NCBI GenBank assembly: GCA_022562295.1
Contig: JADFPO010000031.1
Span: 1-32,293 of the forward strand
DNA: 32,293 nucleotides
Direction of reading: 5' to 3'
Source: Gemmatimonadota bacterium
GTDB lineage: Bacteria; Gemmatimonadota; Gemmatimonadetes; Gemmatimonadales; GWC2-71-9
The position numbers and the translations under genes are program-made. Positions 16,317 through 25,000 of this stretch are shown here, piece after piece. Under the pieces are notes generated by a model. The model searched no databases, was not told where the DNA came from, and worked only from the letters and a program-made list of their open reading frames with translations. Each line of letters starts with the position of its first letter. The first letter of the stretch is position 1.

Positions 16317-18643
16317 GAACCCGGAAGGCAGAGCGTTACTTCGGCTGGTTATTGCAGCACCGCTGGATCGTGCTGACCGGGACAACGGTGGTCATCGCCG
16401 TGGGTGTTTCGGGTGCGCTTCGCGTCCGGACCGATTATGGCGTGGAGCAGTTCTTCCGGGTAGGTGATCCGGCACGAGTGACCTACGAGGCCTACCGGGA
16501 GCGCTTCCCCAAAGAGGACACTCAGATCTCGCTGTTCTGGGAGGTCGGAGATCGGCTCGACCTTCGGCGCTACCGCGACATGGAGCAGGCGGCCAGCCTC
16601 TTCACTGAGGCGGGGTTGCTCGACGTAATCTGGATTGGAAACGTCGATGTCGCGGATCAGGTGTCAATCGACGGTGAGAGCGCCCTGCGCATCCATCGCC
16701 TGTTCGAGGCCGACTCGTTGAGTACCGCATACGTACGGCGGGTTCTCGACCGCTACCGAGAGGACGAGCTGTACGAGGGCATCATCTGGAACGAGGGACA
16801 AACCGTCTTTGCGGTACACGGTTACCTCGCACCCGCCCAAAACGACGACCCGAATCGCCGACGCATCGAGCGCACGCTGGCCGAGCGTCTCTCATGGCTC
16901 GATGCGGCCGGCGGCACCTGGGTGCTCGGCGGGATCCCCATCGCCCGTTCCCAGATCCTCGATGCGCTGGCTCGAGATCAGGTGCTATTCCTCGGTGGCG
17001 GCCTCGTACTGTTCTTCGGCACCTTGTTCGCGTTTCTGCGCCGAACCCGCCAGGTACTGCTGTGCCTCGCTTCAATCCTGCCAGCGTATCTCGTCACCGT
17101 CGGTCTCATGGGGTTTCTGGAAAGGCCGATCACGGTCCTCACCAGTTTCGTGCCGATCATCGTGCTCGTGGTTGGGGTAAGCGATACCATACACATCGTT
17201 AGCCGCTACCGGGGGGAGCGGCGCACTGGGACGGCCCGACACCAGGCAATTAGAACGTCGTTCGCCGACTTGGTCGTGCCGTGCTTCTACACGTCACTAA
17301 CCACGGCCGTGGGATTCCTCAGCCTCGTGAGTACGCGCATCGAGGTGGTCGTGGCATTCGGGCTATTCACAGCGACCGCGGTCCTGCTGACATTCGCCTT
17401 CAGCATGACGCTCTTCCCGGTGCTCTTGAGCTTCGGCGCGGATAAGCCGGACGTGCGTGGGCTCGAGATTCGATGGCTCGACCGAATTCTCAAGAGTGCT
17501 TCAGACATAGCTGCGCGGCCGCGCTGGCGAACCGTGGCGTTGTTCTTGGCCGTCGGCGCCGTCGCGCTGATCTTCGCCTCGCAGGTGCGCATTAACTCGT
17601 ACATGATCGACGACCTGCGAGACGACCAACCGATTGTCCGCAATCTACGGTGGATCGAGCGCCATGGTTTCGGCGTGTTTCAGCTCAACCTGTTTCTACG
17701 ACAGACTGGCGAGCTCGAGCTACATCATCCGGAAAACCTTGCTTGGATGGCGCGTTTCCAGCGATGGGCGGAACGCGATTCGCTGGTAATCAAGACGCTC
17801 GGGTTGACGGATTTCATGAAACCACTGCGTCAGGCGATCCTCGACGGCAGCGACTCCAGTCGGACCCTGCCGACATCCGTTGAAGAAGCAGGTCAACTCC
17901 TGTTCCTGGCTGCGCTCCAAGCCCCGACCTTCGTCGAAGACGTCTATCGACAGGAGGACGGCGAGGCACAGCTGGTGGTAACAGTGCGGGATCAGGGATC
18001 GGCCGTCACGTTGCCGTTCCTGGATCGCGTCAGCGATTTTCTTGCACGCGATCCGCCACCGGCCGGAAGCGCCGAAGTGACCGGCACCGTACGCCTCGCG
18101 CAAACCGTCTTCGCCGAGATCCTGCGGAGCTTCGGACTCAGTCTCTCCATCGCCGCCGTGATCATTTTCCTGGTCATCGCGTACATGCTTCGGTCGTGGC
18201 GCTGGGGCCTGGTGGCGCTTCTGCCAAACGCGTTCCCGCTAGTGGTCCTGGCCGGAGCCATGAAGCTGGGTGGCTTCGATCTCAAGCCATCGTCCATTCT
18301 CGTGTTCTCCGTCGCCTTCGGTATCGCCGTCGATGACACGATACACCTCTTAGGACGGGTGCGAGCGGCCGTGAATCAGGGACACAGCATGGCCGCCGCA
18401 GTGCAGGAGGGCTTGCGGGATAGCGGGCGCGCTATTGTGATCACCACAGTAGTCGTCGCGGCTGGGTTCTCGCTGCTGCTGTTCTCCCAATTTGAAGCGC
18501 TGTTTCTCCTCGGCCTCTTGACCATCGTGAGCGTAGTGGCCGCGGTGGCGGCAGATCTCTTTGCCCTGCCGACACTGCTGCTGTTGGTATCCACCGAGGG
18601 CCGCCGCGTACCCGTCAGGAACGTGAGCGACCAGGAGGCGTAA
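16313..18643 (+). CDS. RND/MMPL-superfamily exporter
   Basis: A 776-residue inner-membrane protein in two matching halves: a first membrane helix (about 15-35) followed by a periplasmic loop of about 200 residues, then a five-helix block (about 220-370), then the same plan again (helix near 405, loop, helices from about 600). The matching helix-4 motifs, VVGVSDTIHIVSRYRGE and AVDDTIHLLGRVR, are hallmarks of the predicted exporters that include HpnN and MmpL proteins. These move lipids or hopanoids toward the cell surface. It sits between the dikinases and the headgroup genes, and a LolA-like protein and a barrel follow in the same operon, as is common for this exporter class. Start GTG within GTGA; stop TAA shares one base with the next ATG. 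Confidence 0.87.
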   Translation: MRTRKAERYFGWLLQHRWIVLTGTTVVIAVGVSGALRVRTDYGVEQFFRVGDPARVTYEAYRERFPKEDTQISLFWEVGDRLDLRRYRDMEQAASLFTEAGLLDVIWIGNVDVADQVSIDGESALRIHRLFEADSLSTAYVRRVLDRYREDELYEGIIWNEGQTVFAVHGYLAPAQNDDPNRRRIERTLAERLSWLDAAGGTWVLGGIPIARSQILDALARDQVLFLGGGLVLFFGTLFAFLRRTRQVLLCLASILPAYLVTVGLMGFLERPITVLTSFVPIIVLVVGVSDTIHIVSRYRGERRTGTARHQAIRTSFADLVVPCFYTSLTTAVGFLSLVSTRIEVVVAFGLFTATAVLLTFAFSMTLFPVLLSFGADKPDVRGLEIRWLDRILKSASDIAARPRWRTVALFLAVGAVALIFASQVRINSYMIDDLRDDQPIVRNLRWIERHGFGVFQLNLFLRQTGELELHHPENLAWMARFQRWAERDSLVIKTLGLTDFMKPLRQAILDGSDSSRTLPTSVEEAGQLLFLAALQAPTFVEDVYRQEDGEAQLVVTVRDQGSAVTLPFLDRVSDFLARDPPPAGSAEVTGTVRLAQTVFAEILRSFGLSLSIAAVIIFLVIAYMLRSWRWGLVALLPNAFPLVVLAGAMKLGGFDLKPSSILVFSVAFGIAVDDTIHLLGRVRAAVNQGHSMAAAVQEGLRDSGRAIVITTVVVAAGFSLLLFSQFEALFLLGLLTIVSVVAAVAADLFALPTLLLLVSTEGRRVPVRNVSDQEA

Positions 18644-19272
18644 TGGAATCGCGCATCATCGGCATTGGCTTTGTGCGTAGCGCCACGCGAATTACGCTCT
18701 TGGGCCTTGGCTCCGCCATCCTCGGTTGCGCGGCGGCGGTTCGCGGCGAGTTCGAACTCGCCATCGTCTTCCTCGCAGCGTCTGGTTTGTGCGATCTGTT
18801 CGACGGCTGGGTCGCACGGCGCGCGGCGCGAACCGATGACGAGCAGCACTTCGGTGTCCAGATTGATACGGTAACCGACATGGCCGCTTTCGGTGTCGCT
18901 CCGGCCGTACTCGTGCTCAGCGTCGAACCGAGCTGGGTCGCGGCGGCGGCAGCGATCATCTATGTCATCTGTGCAGCGCTCCGGTTGGCGTATTTCAACA
19001 TGACCGTTGGAACGACACCCGGAGATACGACCGGGTATTTGGGACTTCCGGTCACCTATGCTGCGCTGGTATTTCCCCTCGCGTTTATTCCCATCGCACG
19101 CCTCGATGGGCTCGCGCATTCGGGAACGATCACGGTGCTCACGCTCGGGATGGCTTTGCTATTCGTGCTGCGCGTTCGCGTGCCGAAGCCCCGAGGGCGG
19201 TGGTACCCCTTCTTCGCCATTCTCGCGATCGCCGTGTCAGGCTACTGGATCGCACAGCGGTGGGTGATATGA
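18643..19272 (+). CDS. CDP-alcohol phosphatidyltransferase (phosphatidyl-/archaetidylserine synthase type)
   Basis: A 209-residue integral membrane enzyme that would swap CMP on a CDP-lipid for a small alcohol. The full catalytic motif is present: D51, D54, G55, A58, R59, G71, D75 and D79 in LCDLFDGWVARR and HFGVQIDTVTD. About six membrane helices surround it. Size and motif spacing match the PssA (type II) and archaetidylserine synthase group. Serine as acceptor is inferred from the decarboxylase three genes on. It overlaps the genes on both sides (TAATG upstream, ATGA downstream), and its neighbour is a CDP-lipid-forming enzyme. Confidence 0.87.
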   Translation: MESRIIGIGFVRSATRITLLGLGSAILGCAAAVRGEFELAIVFLAASGLCDLFDGWVARRAARTDDEQHFGVQIDTVTDMAAFGVAPAVLVLSVEPSWVAAAAAIIYVICAALRLAYFNMTVGTTPGDTTGYLGLPVTYAALVFPLAFIPIARLDGLAHSGTITVLTLGMALLFVLRVRVPKPRGRWYPFFAILAIAVSGYWIAQRWVI

Positions 19273-19820
19273 ACATGGCCAGTCATCTCGGCTCCGCGCT
19301 GTACTTGACCCTTCCACTGGTGATTGGCGGCAGTCTCCACATGGCAGCGGTTCGGGCCGACGTCCTGTCGGTGCTGACGAAGCCCATTCACGATCGCGCG
19401 TTCGGCGCGAACAAGACCTGGCGCGGGGCCATTGTCATGCCGCTCGCCACCGTGCTCGGCGTCGCCCTGGCAGCGGCGCTCGCGCCGTTCCTTGGCACCT
19501 GGCTGCTGGTGCGTGTGCCCCTGGAGGCGGCGCTTCCGTTGGGCACTTTGCTGGGACTCGCGTACATCATCGCCGAGCTTCCGAATTCATTCCTGAAGCG
19601 GCGGCTTGGCATCCTGCCTGGACGCGCTCCCGACAGACATCGCCAGTGGTTCGTGCTCGCCGATCAGACGGACTCGGTGCTTGGATGCGTGCTCGTGTAC
19701 GGCCTCTGGCTGCGACCGCCGGCGCTCACGCTGCTCCTGTGTGTGCTGCTCGGCCCTGCCGTTCATCTGGGCGCTAACGTGCTGCTGTACACGCTGCGGC
19801 TGCGACGGGAGGCAGTCTGA
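19269..19820 (+). CDS. CarS-like CTP:lipid-phosphate cytidylyltransferase (CDP-archaeol synthase family)
   Basis: A 183-residue membrane protein of the CarS/DUF46 family, which in archaea makes CDP-archaeol from an unsaturated ether-lipid phosphate and CTP. Seen here: GGSLHMAAVR near the N-terminus, the family block KPIHDRAFGANKTWRGAIV (38-56), and an acidic block LADQTDSVLG near 135. I count four to five membrane helices. Bacterial members exist, so an archaeal substrate is not implied, but it is distinct from ordinary CdsA. In this operon it would activate a lipid phosphate, possibly made by the dikinases, for the phosphatidyltransferase. The start I use is the ATG that overlaps the upstream stop; the frame is open further upstream but only inside that gene. 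Confidence 0.8.
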   Translation: MNMASHLGSALYLTLPLVIGGSLHMAAVRADVLSVLTKPIHDRAFGANKTWRGAIVMPLATVLGVALAAALAPFLGTWLLVRVPLEAALPLGTLLGLAYIIAELPNSFLKRRLGILPGRAPDRHRQWFVLADQTDSVLGCVLVYGLWLRPPALTLLLCVLLGPAVHLGANVLLYTLRLRREAV

Positions 19821-20740
19821 TGAGGGCCCCGGCGGCACCGCATCGCCTGCAGCGGATCGGCGTCTATCTGCGCGCGATGTTTCCGCTGCACATCAACGCG
19901 CCGATGGCGATTCTTGTGTTTGTCAGCGGCTACGTCACCAGTGCCATCGTGCGAGGGGAAGCGATCCGCCTCGATGCCCGCGCGGCGTACGGCGTCCTCA
20001 CGGTGTTCTTGATGGCGCTGCTCTTGCGTGTGTTCGACGAGTTGAAGGACCGAGCTGCCGACGCCCAGCTCTTTGCTGAGCGGCCCCTCGTGACCGGCGC
20101 CGTCAAGTATTCCGACATCCATATCCTCGGCGCGATCGTCGCCGCCGCCGCGGTGACACTGAATCTCGGACGGGGCGCTGCTAGCCCCGCATTCGCAGTG
20201 CTTTTTGCATACACCCTCTTCACCTGGCGGTGGTGTTTCGTCCCCCGCATGTCCGAATACCCCGAGGTGGTGCTACTCACACATCAACCGCTCGTGGCAC
20301 TCATCTTCTACTACATCTACTGCGTGTACGTCGACGTGACGGGAGGTGTGCCCGCCATTCGAGAAGGCATGGTCGTCGCCCTGGTGATGTGGCCGCCGCT
20401 GTTTGCGTGGGAGATCGCACGGAAAGTTCGCGCACCCGCCCAGGAGACCGACTACCTCACCTACAGCAAACGGTGGGGACCCCGCGTTGCCGCGGGGGTC
20501 GTGGTTGTCACCTTCCTGACGGGTGCTGCGCTCACAGCGATCGTCGGCGCGATATATGGTCTATCGCGTTTCGTTCCGGTCTATTACGGCCTCGTGGCGC
20601 TGGGTAGCAGTGCGGTCATCATCCGTTTCGTCGTGGCACCGTCGCCCCGGCGGAATCGACTGCGTCCGGTCGCTGAACTGTTCGTCGTGCTGTACTACCT
20701 CGGGCCGCTCCTCGACAGGCTGCTCGCCACCCGACTCTGA
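19820..20740 (+). CDS. UbiA-superfamily prenyltransferase
   Basis: A 306-residue polytopic protein with eight or nine helices. The first Asp-rich motif of the family is LRVFDELKDRAADAQLFAER (D73, D77, D81, with RPL following), and the second is EIARKVRAPAQETDYLTYSK near residue 200. These bind the diphosphate of a prenyl donor through magnesium. UbiA members include digeranylgeranylglyceryl-phosphate synthase of archaeal ether lipids as well as quinone and heme prenyltransferases; the immediate neighbours (CarS-like, CDP-alcohol transferase, serine decarboxylase) favour a lipid role. No prenyl-diphosphate synthase or GGGP synthase is in the window. It shares one base (TGATG) with the upstream stop. 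Confidence 0.83.
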   Translation: MRAPAAPHRLQRIGVYLRAMFPLHINAPMAILVFVSGYVTSAIVRGEAIRLDARAAYGVLTVFLMALLLRVFDELKDRAADAQLFAERPLVTGAVKYSDIHILGAIVAAAAVTLNLGRGAASPAFAVLFAYTLFTWRWCFVPRMSEYPEVVLLTHQPLVALIFYYIYCVYVDVTGGVPAIREGMVVALVMWPPLFAWEIARKVRAPAQETDYLTYSKRWGPRVAAGVVVVTFLTGAALTAIVGAIYGLSRFVPVYYGLVALGSSAVIIRFVVAPSPRRNRLRPVAELFVVLYYLGPLLDRLLATRL

Positions 20741-20757
20741 TGGGAAGGAGACGATCC

Positions 20758-21669
20758 GTGGCGATCCAGATCTACAATCGCCGAACTGGTCAACTCGAGA
20801 CCGAAATGGTGTTCCAGCGGTGGTTCATGACCATGGCCTATGGAACGCCGTTGGGCCGTGCGAGCGCGACCCTGTTATGGTCGCGGAAATGGTTTTCGCG
20901 GTTGTACGGAGTGCTGCAGCGCTCGAGGATGAGTCGTCGCAAGATCCGGCGGTTCGTCGAGCGGCATGCGATCGATTGCTCAGAACTCGATCGACCACTC
21001 CAGTCCTACCGATCGTTCGACGATTTCTTTCAGCGTCGCCTGGAACCCACCGCTCGGCCCATCGCTGGGAACAAGGACACGCTCATCAGTCCGGCCGATG
21101 CCCGCCTCCTGGCGTATCCCGTCAGGCAGGGGCTGGTCGTCCCGATCAAGGGCGCCCGGTACTCGATGTCGCGCCTCACGGCAGGCGCAGCAGACGATCA
21201 TCGGTTCCACGAGGGGCTGTGCCTGGTCTTCCGTCTCGCCCCAGTGGACTACCATCGCTTCTGCTACATCGACGACGGTGAACACGGTGCGCATCGATCC
21301 GTGTCGGGCCGACTCCACTCGGTCAGCCCGCTCGCACTGCGGCGCGGGGTCAATGCGTTTCACGAAAATCAGCGTGACGTGGTCGTGTTGCGAATCGCGT
21401 CCTTCGGACCGGTCGTCGAGGTCGACGTCGGCGCCCTCGCGGTGGGACGGATCATCCAACATCACCGGTCGGCGCACCGGTTTCGCCGTGGCGCCGAGAA
21501 AGGGTGCTTCGCTTTCGGCGGCTCGACGATCGTGCTCGTCTTCGAGCGTGACCGCGTCTCGATCGACCGTGACATAGTGGAGCACTCGAACCAAGGGATT
21601 GAAACGCTCGTGCGATATGGCGAAGAAATCGGCAGAGGCGCGAGTTCAACAGGGAGAGATCATGTGTGA
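20758..21669 (+). CDS. Phosphatidylserine (or archaetidylserine) decarboxylase
   Basis: A pyruvoyl enzyme that would convert a phosphoserine lipid headgroup to phosphoethanolamine. Seen: SPADARL (D114), PVDYHRF (H166) and FAFGGSTIVLVF, where self-cleavage between G255 and S256 would generate the pyruvoyl group. The GGST site replaces the more common LGST. Length is 303 residues, close to bacterial membrane-bound forms. I chose GTG 20758 because GGAAGGAG lies 8 bases upstream; an in-frame ATG at 20740, coupled to the previous stop, is the alternative and adds 6 residues. The last 8 bases overlap the next gene. Confidence 0.87.
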   Translation: MAIQIYNRRTGQLETEMVFQRWFMTMAYGTPLGRASATLLWSRKWFSRLYGVLQRSRMSRRKIRRFVERHAIDCSELDRPLQSYRSFDDFFQRRLEPTARPIAGNKDTLISPADARLLAYPVRQGLVVPIKGARYSMSRLTAGAADDHRFHEGLCLVFRLAPVDYHRFCYIDDGEHGAHRSVSGRLHSVSPLALRRGVNAFHENQRDVVVLRIASFGPVVEVDVGALAVGRIIQHHRSAHRFRRGAEKGCFAFGGSTIVLVFERDRVSIDRDIVEHSNQGIETLVRYGEEIGRGASSTGRDHV

Positions 21670-22477
21670 TCGGATACGCAATCAGCTGCCGTCATGGCGC
21701 ATCCTCATCAGCATTAACGTGGTGCTACACCTCCTCACGGCGCTGCCGGTGATTGCGCAGACCGCGGAGGAGCGTGGCAGGACCATCGCGCAGGAGGCCT
21801 ATCGGCGTGACAGCGGGTTCCATGATATGACGGCCCAGCTCACGATGGTAATCCACAGGGCGAACGGTCGCGAACGCACTTGGGAGATGCGCACGAAGGT
21901 CCTCGAAGTCCCAGGTGACGGAAGCAAGACCGTGATCATGTTTGATAGTCCGCTGGACCTCAGGGGCACTGCGTTGCTGACGGTCGACCACCGGACCGGT
22001 AGCGATCAGTGGCTCTATCTCCCGGCGTTTCGCCGAGTAAAACGAATCGCGTCGGCGAGCCAAACCGAATCGTTCATGGGCAGCGAGTTCTCGTACGAAG
22101 ACATCAGGTCTCAGATGTTCGAGAACTACCGCTACCGCCTGGTCGGCGAGGAAGCCTTAGATGGCAGGGATGCATTCATCGTCGAGCGCGTACCGTTGAA
22201 TGCCGCTTCGGGATACAGTCGGCAGATTGTGTGGTTTGACACACACACATACCGCACCCTTCGGGTCGACTACTACGACCGGTCGGAGCAGTTGGTCAAG
22301 ACGCTAACGATCTCCGGATATCGGCTGTACCTCGGCCGCTTCTGGCGCCCGGACACAATGCTCATGGTGAATCACCAGACCGATGCAAGCACCATGCTGC
22401 GGTGGCGAGATTACGCATTTGAGACCGGGCTCACCGACCGCGACTTCGACCGGCGTAGTCTCACGAGCGCGAATTGA
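21662..22477 (+). CDS. LolA-like outer membrane lipoprotein-sorting protein
   Basis: A 271-residue secreted protein. After a basic start there is a hydrophobic signal (ILISINVVLHLLTALPVIAQ), then the fold expected of LolA_like proteins that pair with RND/MMPL exporters: DMTAQLTMVIHRANGRE, SKTVIMFDSPLDLRGTALLT, DQWLYLPAFRRVKRIASAS, SFMGSEFSYEDI, and RQIVWFDTHTYRTLRVDYYD. Such proteins are thought to ferry a hydrophobic molecule across the periplasm. It lies between the headgroup genes and the barrel gene, which fits export of the operon's lipid. The ATG at 21662, with GGGAGAG upstream, is preferred over a TTG at 21599. Confidence 0.85.
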   Translation: MCDRIRNQLPSWRILISINVVLHLLTALPVIAQTAEERGRTIAQEAYRRDSGFHDMTAQLTMVIHRANGRERTWEMRTKVLEVPGDGSKTVIMFDSPLDLRGTALLTVDHRTGSDQWLYLPAFRRVKRIASASQTESFMGSEFSYEDIRSQMFENYRYRLVGEEALDGRDAFIVERVPLNAASGYSRQIVWFDTHTYRTLRVDYYDRSEQLVKTLTISGYRLYLGRFWRPDTMLMVNHQTDASTMLRWRDYAFETGLTDRDFDRRSLTSAN

Positions 22478-22488
22478 GGAGTGTATCC

Positions 22489-23646
22489 GTGCCCCGATCT
22501 GGTCGTGTACCAAGCGTCGTACTGCTTCTCGTCGTGTCGTGGGCATCCACTGCGGCAGGGCAAGGTTGGGCCGAATCTGCCATGGAAACGCGCGCCTTTC
22601 TGGATAGATCGGGTCGCGGTGACCTAAGCCGACTCGAAACGTCGCTGGTGCTGCGCGCACGGTATCGGCACGGTTGGGATAAGAGAAGTCAGAGAATCTC
22701 GGTGGAAGCGTTTTGGCGTATCGGTCTCGACAACGATCGACGAACGCACCTCGATTTTCGCGAACTGAATTGGGAGAAACGATGGTCGAACTTCGAGCTG
22801 CGCGCAGGAGTCGGCACGGTCTCGTGGGGTGTGATCGAGTCCGCCAGCATCGTTGACCTCATCAACCAGCGGGATCTGCTCGAGGGCCTTGATAAACGGG
22901 CCAAACTCGGCCAGCCAATGGTGCGCCTCTCGTGGATTGAGCGATGGGGCGTCGTAGAGATCTTCATGCTCCCCTGGTTTCGCGAGCGCGTGTTCAAGGG
23001 ACGTGACGCCCTGCTCCGTGCCGGCGTCCCCGTCGCAGGGGACACCGCGGTTTTCGGGTCAGGCGCCGGCCCTCGCCATCTCGATTGGGCCGTCCATTGG
23101 ACGCATGCCGTCGGCCCTTTCGACTTTGGTGTCGTACTGTTCAGCGGCACAAACCGTGATCCGCGGTTCATAGAAGCCAGGGACGACAACGCGCAAACGG
23201 TATTCATCCCAAAATACGACCGCGTCCGACAGGTGGGCACCCACGCGCAGTGGACGACTAGTCGCTGGCTATGGAAGCTCGAGACCATGACTCGCACGGG
23301 ACAAACGACCGTTGGTGGCGGCGTCGAATATGTGCCGGTCGGTTTTCTGAGCGTCTTCGTCGAGTACTTGTATGACAGCCGTGGCTCCGAGGCGACGACG
23401 CTTTTTGAAGACGATTTCTTCCTAGGGGCGCGACTGCATTGGCTGGACGGCGACGCAGGCGTCGGCACGTATATCGACCGCGCCAATGGGAACATGTTGT
23501 TTACCGCAGAGGGTACCCGGCGCTTCGGGGACCGATGGACTGTCACCCTGGCCGGGCACTTGTATGGCGGGTCAACTACCGCCGATCCACCATACAGCCC
23601 GCGTTGGGATAACCGCGTCTCCCTGACCGTCAGGCGCTTCTTCTAA
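22489..23646 (+). CDS. Outer-membrane beta-barrel protein of the export module
   Basis: A 385-residue protein with a signal peptide (VPSVVLLLVVSWASTAAGQG), then alternating amphipathic strands such as RISVEAFWRIGLDN, FELRAGVGTVSWGVIESASI and TVTLAGHLYGG, ending in the barrel signature VSLTVRRFF. Motifs such as WGVIESASIVDLINQRDL recur in barrels found beside RND-type exporters and LolA-like proteins. It may receive the exported lipid at the outer membrane, or form a pore. GTG 22489 is chosen because GAGGA lies 8 bases upstream and it opens onto the signal peptide. A degraded relative of its C-terminus is at 5503-5679. Confidence 0.8.
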   Translation: MPRSGRVPSVVLLLVVSWASTAAGQGWAESAMETRAFLDRSGRGDLSRLETSLVLRARYRHGWDKRSQRISVEAFWRIGLDNDRRTHLDFRELNWEKRWSNFELRAGVGTVSWGVIESASIVDLINQRDLLEGLDKRAKLGQPMVRLSWIERWGVVEIFMLPWFRERVFKGRDALLRAGVPVAGDTAVFGSGAGPRHLDWAVHWTHAVGPFDFGVVLFSGTNRDPRFIEARDDNAQTVFIPKYDRVRQVGTHAQWTTSRWLWKLETMTRTGQTTVGGGVEYVPVGFLSVFVEYLYDSRGSEATTLFEDDFFLGARLHWLDGDAGVGTYIDRANGNMLFTAEGTRRFGDRWTVTLAGHLYGGSTTADPPYSPRWDNRVSLTVRRFF

Positions 23647-23662
23647 CGTGGAGAGAACCGCG

Positions 23663-25000
23663 ATGTCTCAAACCGCTCTGCCCCCAGGCCCGAATGGCCA
23701 CTTCGTGTTCGGCAACTTGCGCGAGTTTGGCACGGACGTGCTCGGCTTCTTTACCCGCTGTGCCCGTGAGTACGGCGACATCGTCCGCCTCAGACTCGCC
23801 AACCGGACGGCGTATCTCCTCAATCATCCCGATTACATCGAGTACGTTTTGGTCACAAACAATAAGAACTTCATCAAGCACAGCTTTTTTTGGCGCCATA
23901 TGCGGAAGATGTTCGGCCAAGGTTTGCTAACGAGCGAAGGTGATTTCTGGCTGCGTCAACGGCGCCTCGCACAGCCGGCGTTCCATCGAGACCGTATTGC
24001 GTCATACGGCGAGGTGATGGTCGCGTATGCCGAACGAATGGTCGACGGATGGGGCGAGGGTGAGATGCGCAATCTGCACGAGGATCTACTGAGCGTGACG
24101 CTGGAGATCGTCGCCAAAGTCCTCTTCGATGCGGATGTCGCGAAGGACGTCGAAGCTGTGGGCCAGGCCCTGGACGCGATCACGCAGGAGTCCGCGGTGC
24201 GACTGCGGCGACCATTCTATATCCCCGATGCAGTCCCACTGCCCAGTAACATACGGTACCTACGGGCGGTACGCCGGATGGATAAGCTAGTCTACCGAAT
24301 CATACGCGAGCACCGCCGCGCCGATCAAGACGCCGGCGATCTGGTCTCAATGCTGCTAGAGTCGCGGGATGAGGCAGGCCGCGGCATGAGCGACCGACAG
24401 CTGCGCGACGAGGCTATTACTATCCTGCTCGCGGGCCACGAAACCGTCGCACTCGCACTGTCGTGGACGTGGTATCTGCTCTCGCAGCACCCCACGGCTG
24501 AACGGCAGCTCGTCGATGAGCTGCGGCGCGTCCTGGGAGATCGGCTGCCCTGTGTTGCTGACTTGCCCGCCCTGCGATACACCGAACGGGTGATCAAGGA
24601 AGCGATGCGTCTGTATCCACCGGTGTATTCATTCGGCCGTGAGGCAATCGACGACTGCGAGATCGGCGGTTACGCGGTGCCCGCGGGAACCACTCTCTTC
24701 ATGAGCCCCTGGGTCATGCATCGCCACCCCCGCTACTTCGAGCAGCCAGATGCGTTCCTGCCGGAGCGGTGGGATGGGGATCTCGTCGAGCGGCTACCCA
24801 AGTTCGCCTACTTCCCGTTCGGCGGCGGGCCGCGGCTGTGCATTGGCAGCCGCTTTGCCATGATGGAGGCCGTGTTGCTCTTGGCAGCGATCGCCCAACG
24901 GTTCCACTTTTCCCTCGTGCCCGAACGGCCGGTGACACTGTTTCCATCGATCACACTGCGGCCGAAGGATGGCGTATGGGTAAGACTCAGCGAACGATAG
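23663..25000 (+). CDS. Cytochrome P450
   Basis: A 445-residue soluble heme monooxygenase. It has the I-helix oxygen-activation motif AGHET (257-261), the K-helix ExxR (E313, R316 in KEAMRLYPP), the PERW block (367-370) and the heme-binding loop FPFGGGPRLCIG, with C393 as iron ligand. The start PPGPNGHFVFGNLREF resembles fatty-acid-type P450s (CYP4/CYP102-like style), which fits chain hydroxylation or desaturation of a lipid intermediate, but the substrate cannot be read from the sequence. No ferredoxin or reductase is encoded nearby. ATG 23663 is preceded by GGAGAG. Its last 25 bases overlap the next gene in another frame. Confidence 0.92.
   Translation: MSQTALPPGPNGHFVFGNLREFGTDVLGFFTRCAREYGDIVRLRLANRTAYLLNHPDYIEYVLVTNNKNFIKHSFFWRHMRKMFGQGLLTSEGDFWLRQRRLAQPAFHRDRIASYGEVMVAYAERMVDGWGEGEMRNLHEDLLSVTLEIVAKVLFDADVAKDVEAVGQALDAITQESAVRLRRPFYIPDAVPLPSNIRYLRAVRRMDKLVYRIIREHRRADQDAGDLVSMLLESRDEAGRGMSDRQLRDEAITILLAGHETVALALSWTWYLLSQHPTAERQLVDELRRVLGDRLPCVADLPALRYTERVIKEAMRLYPPVYSFGREAIDDCEIGGYAVPAGTTLFMSPWVMHRHPRYFEQPDAFLPERWDGDLVERLPKFAYFPFGGGPRLCIGSRFAMMEAVLLLAAIAQRFHFSLVPERPVTLFPSITLRPKDGVWVRLSER

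Noticed and set aside
18376-19119. A 247-codon minus-strand open frame
   Set aside because: It lies opposite the exporter and phosphatidyltransferase genes, has a composition typical of antisense GC-rich frames and no recognisable motif.
22474-23646. Possibility that the barrel protein is a secreted enzyme
   Set aside because: No catalytic motif; amphipathic strands and the final aromatic strand fit a barrel.
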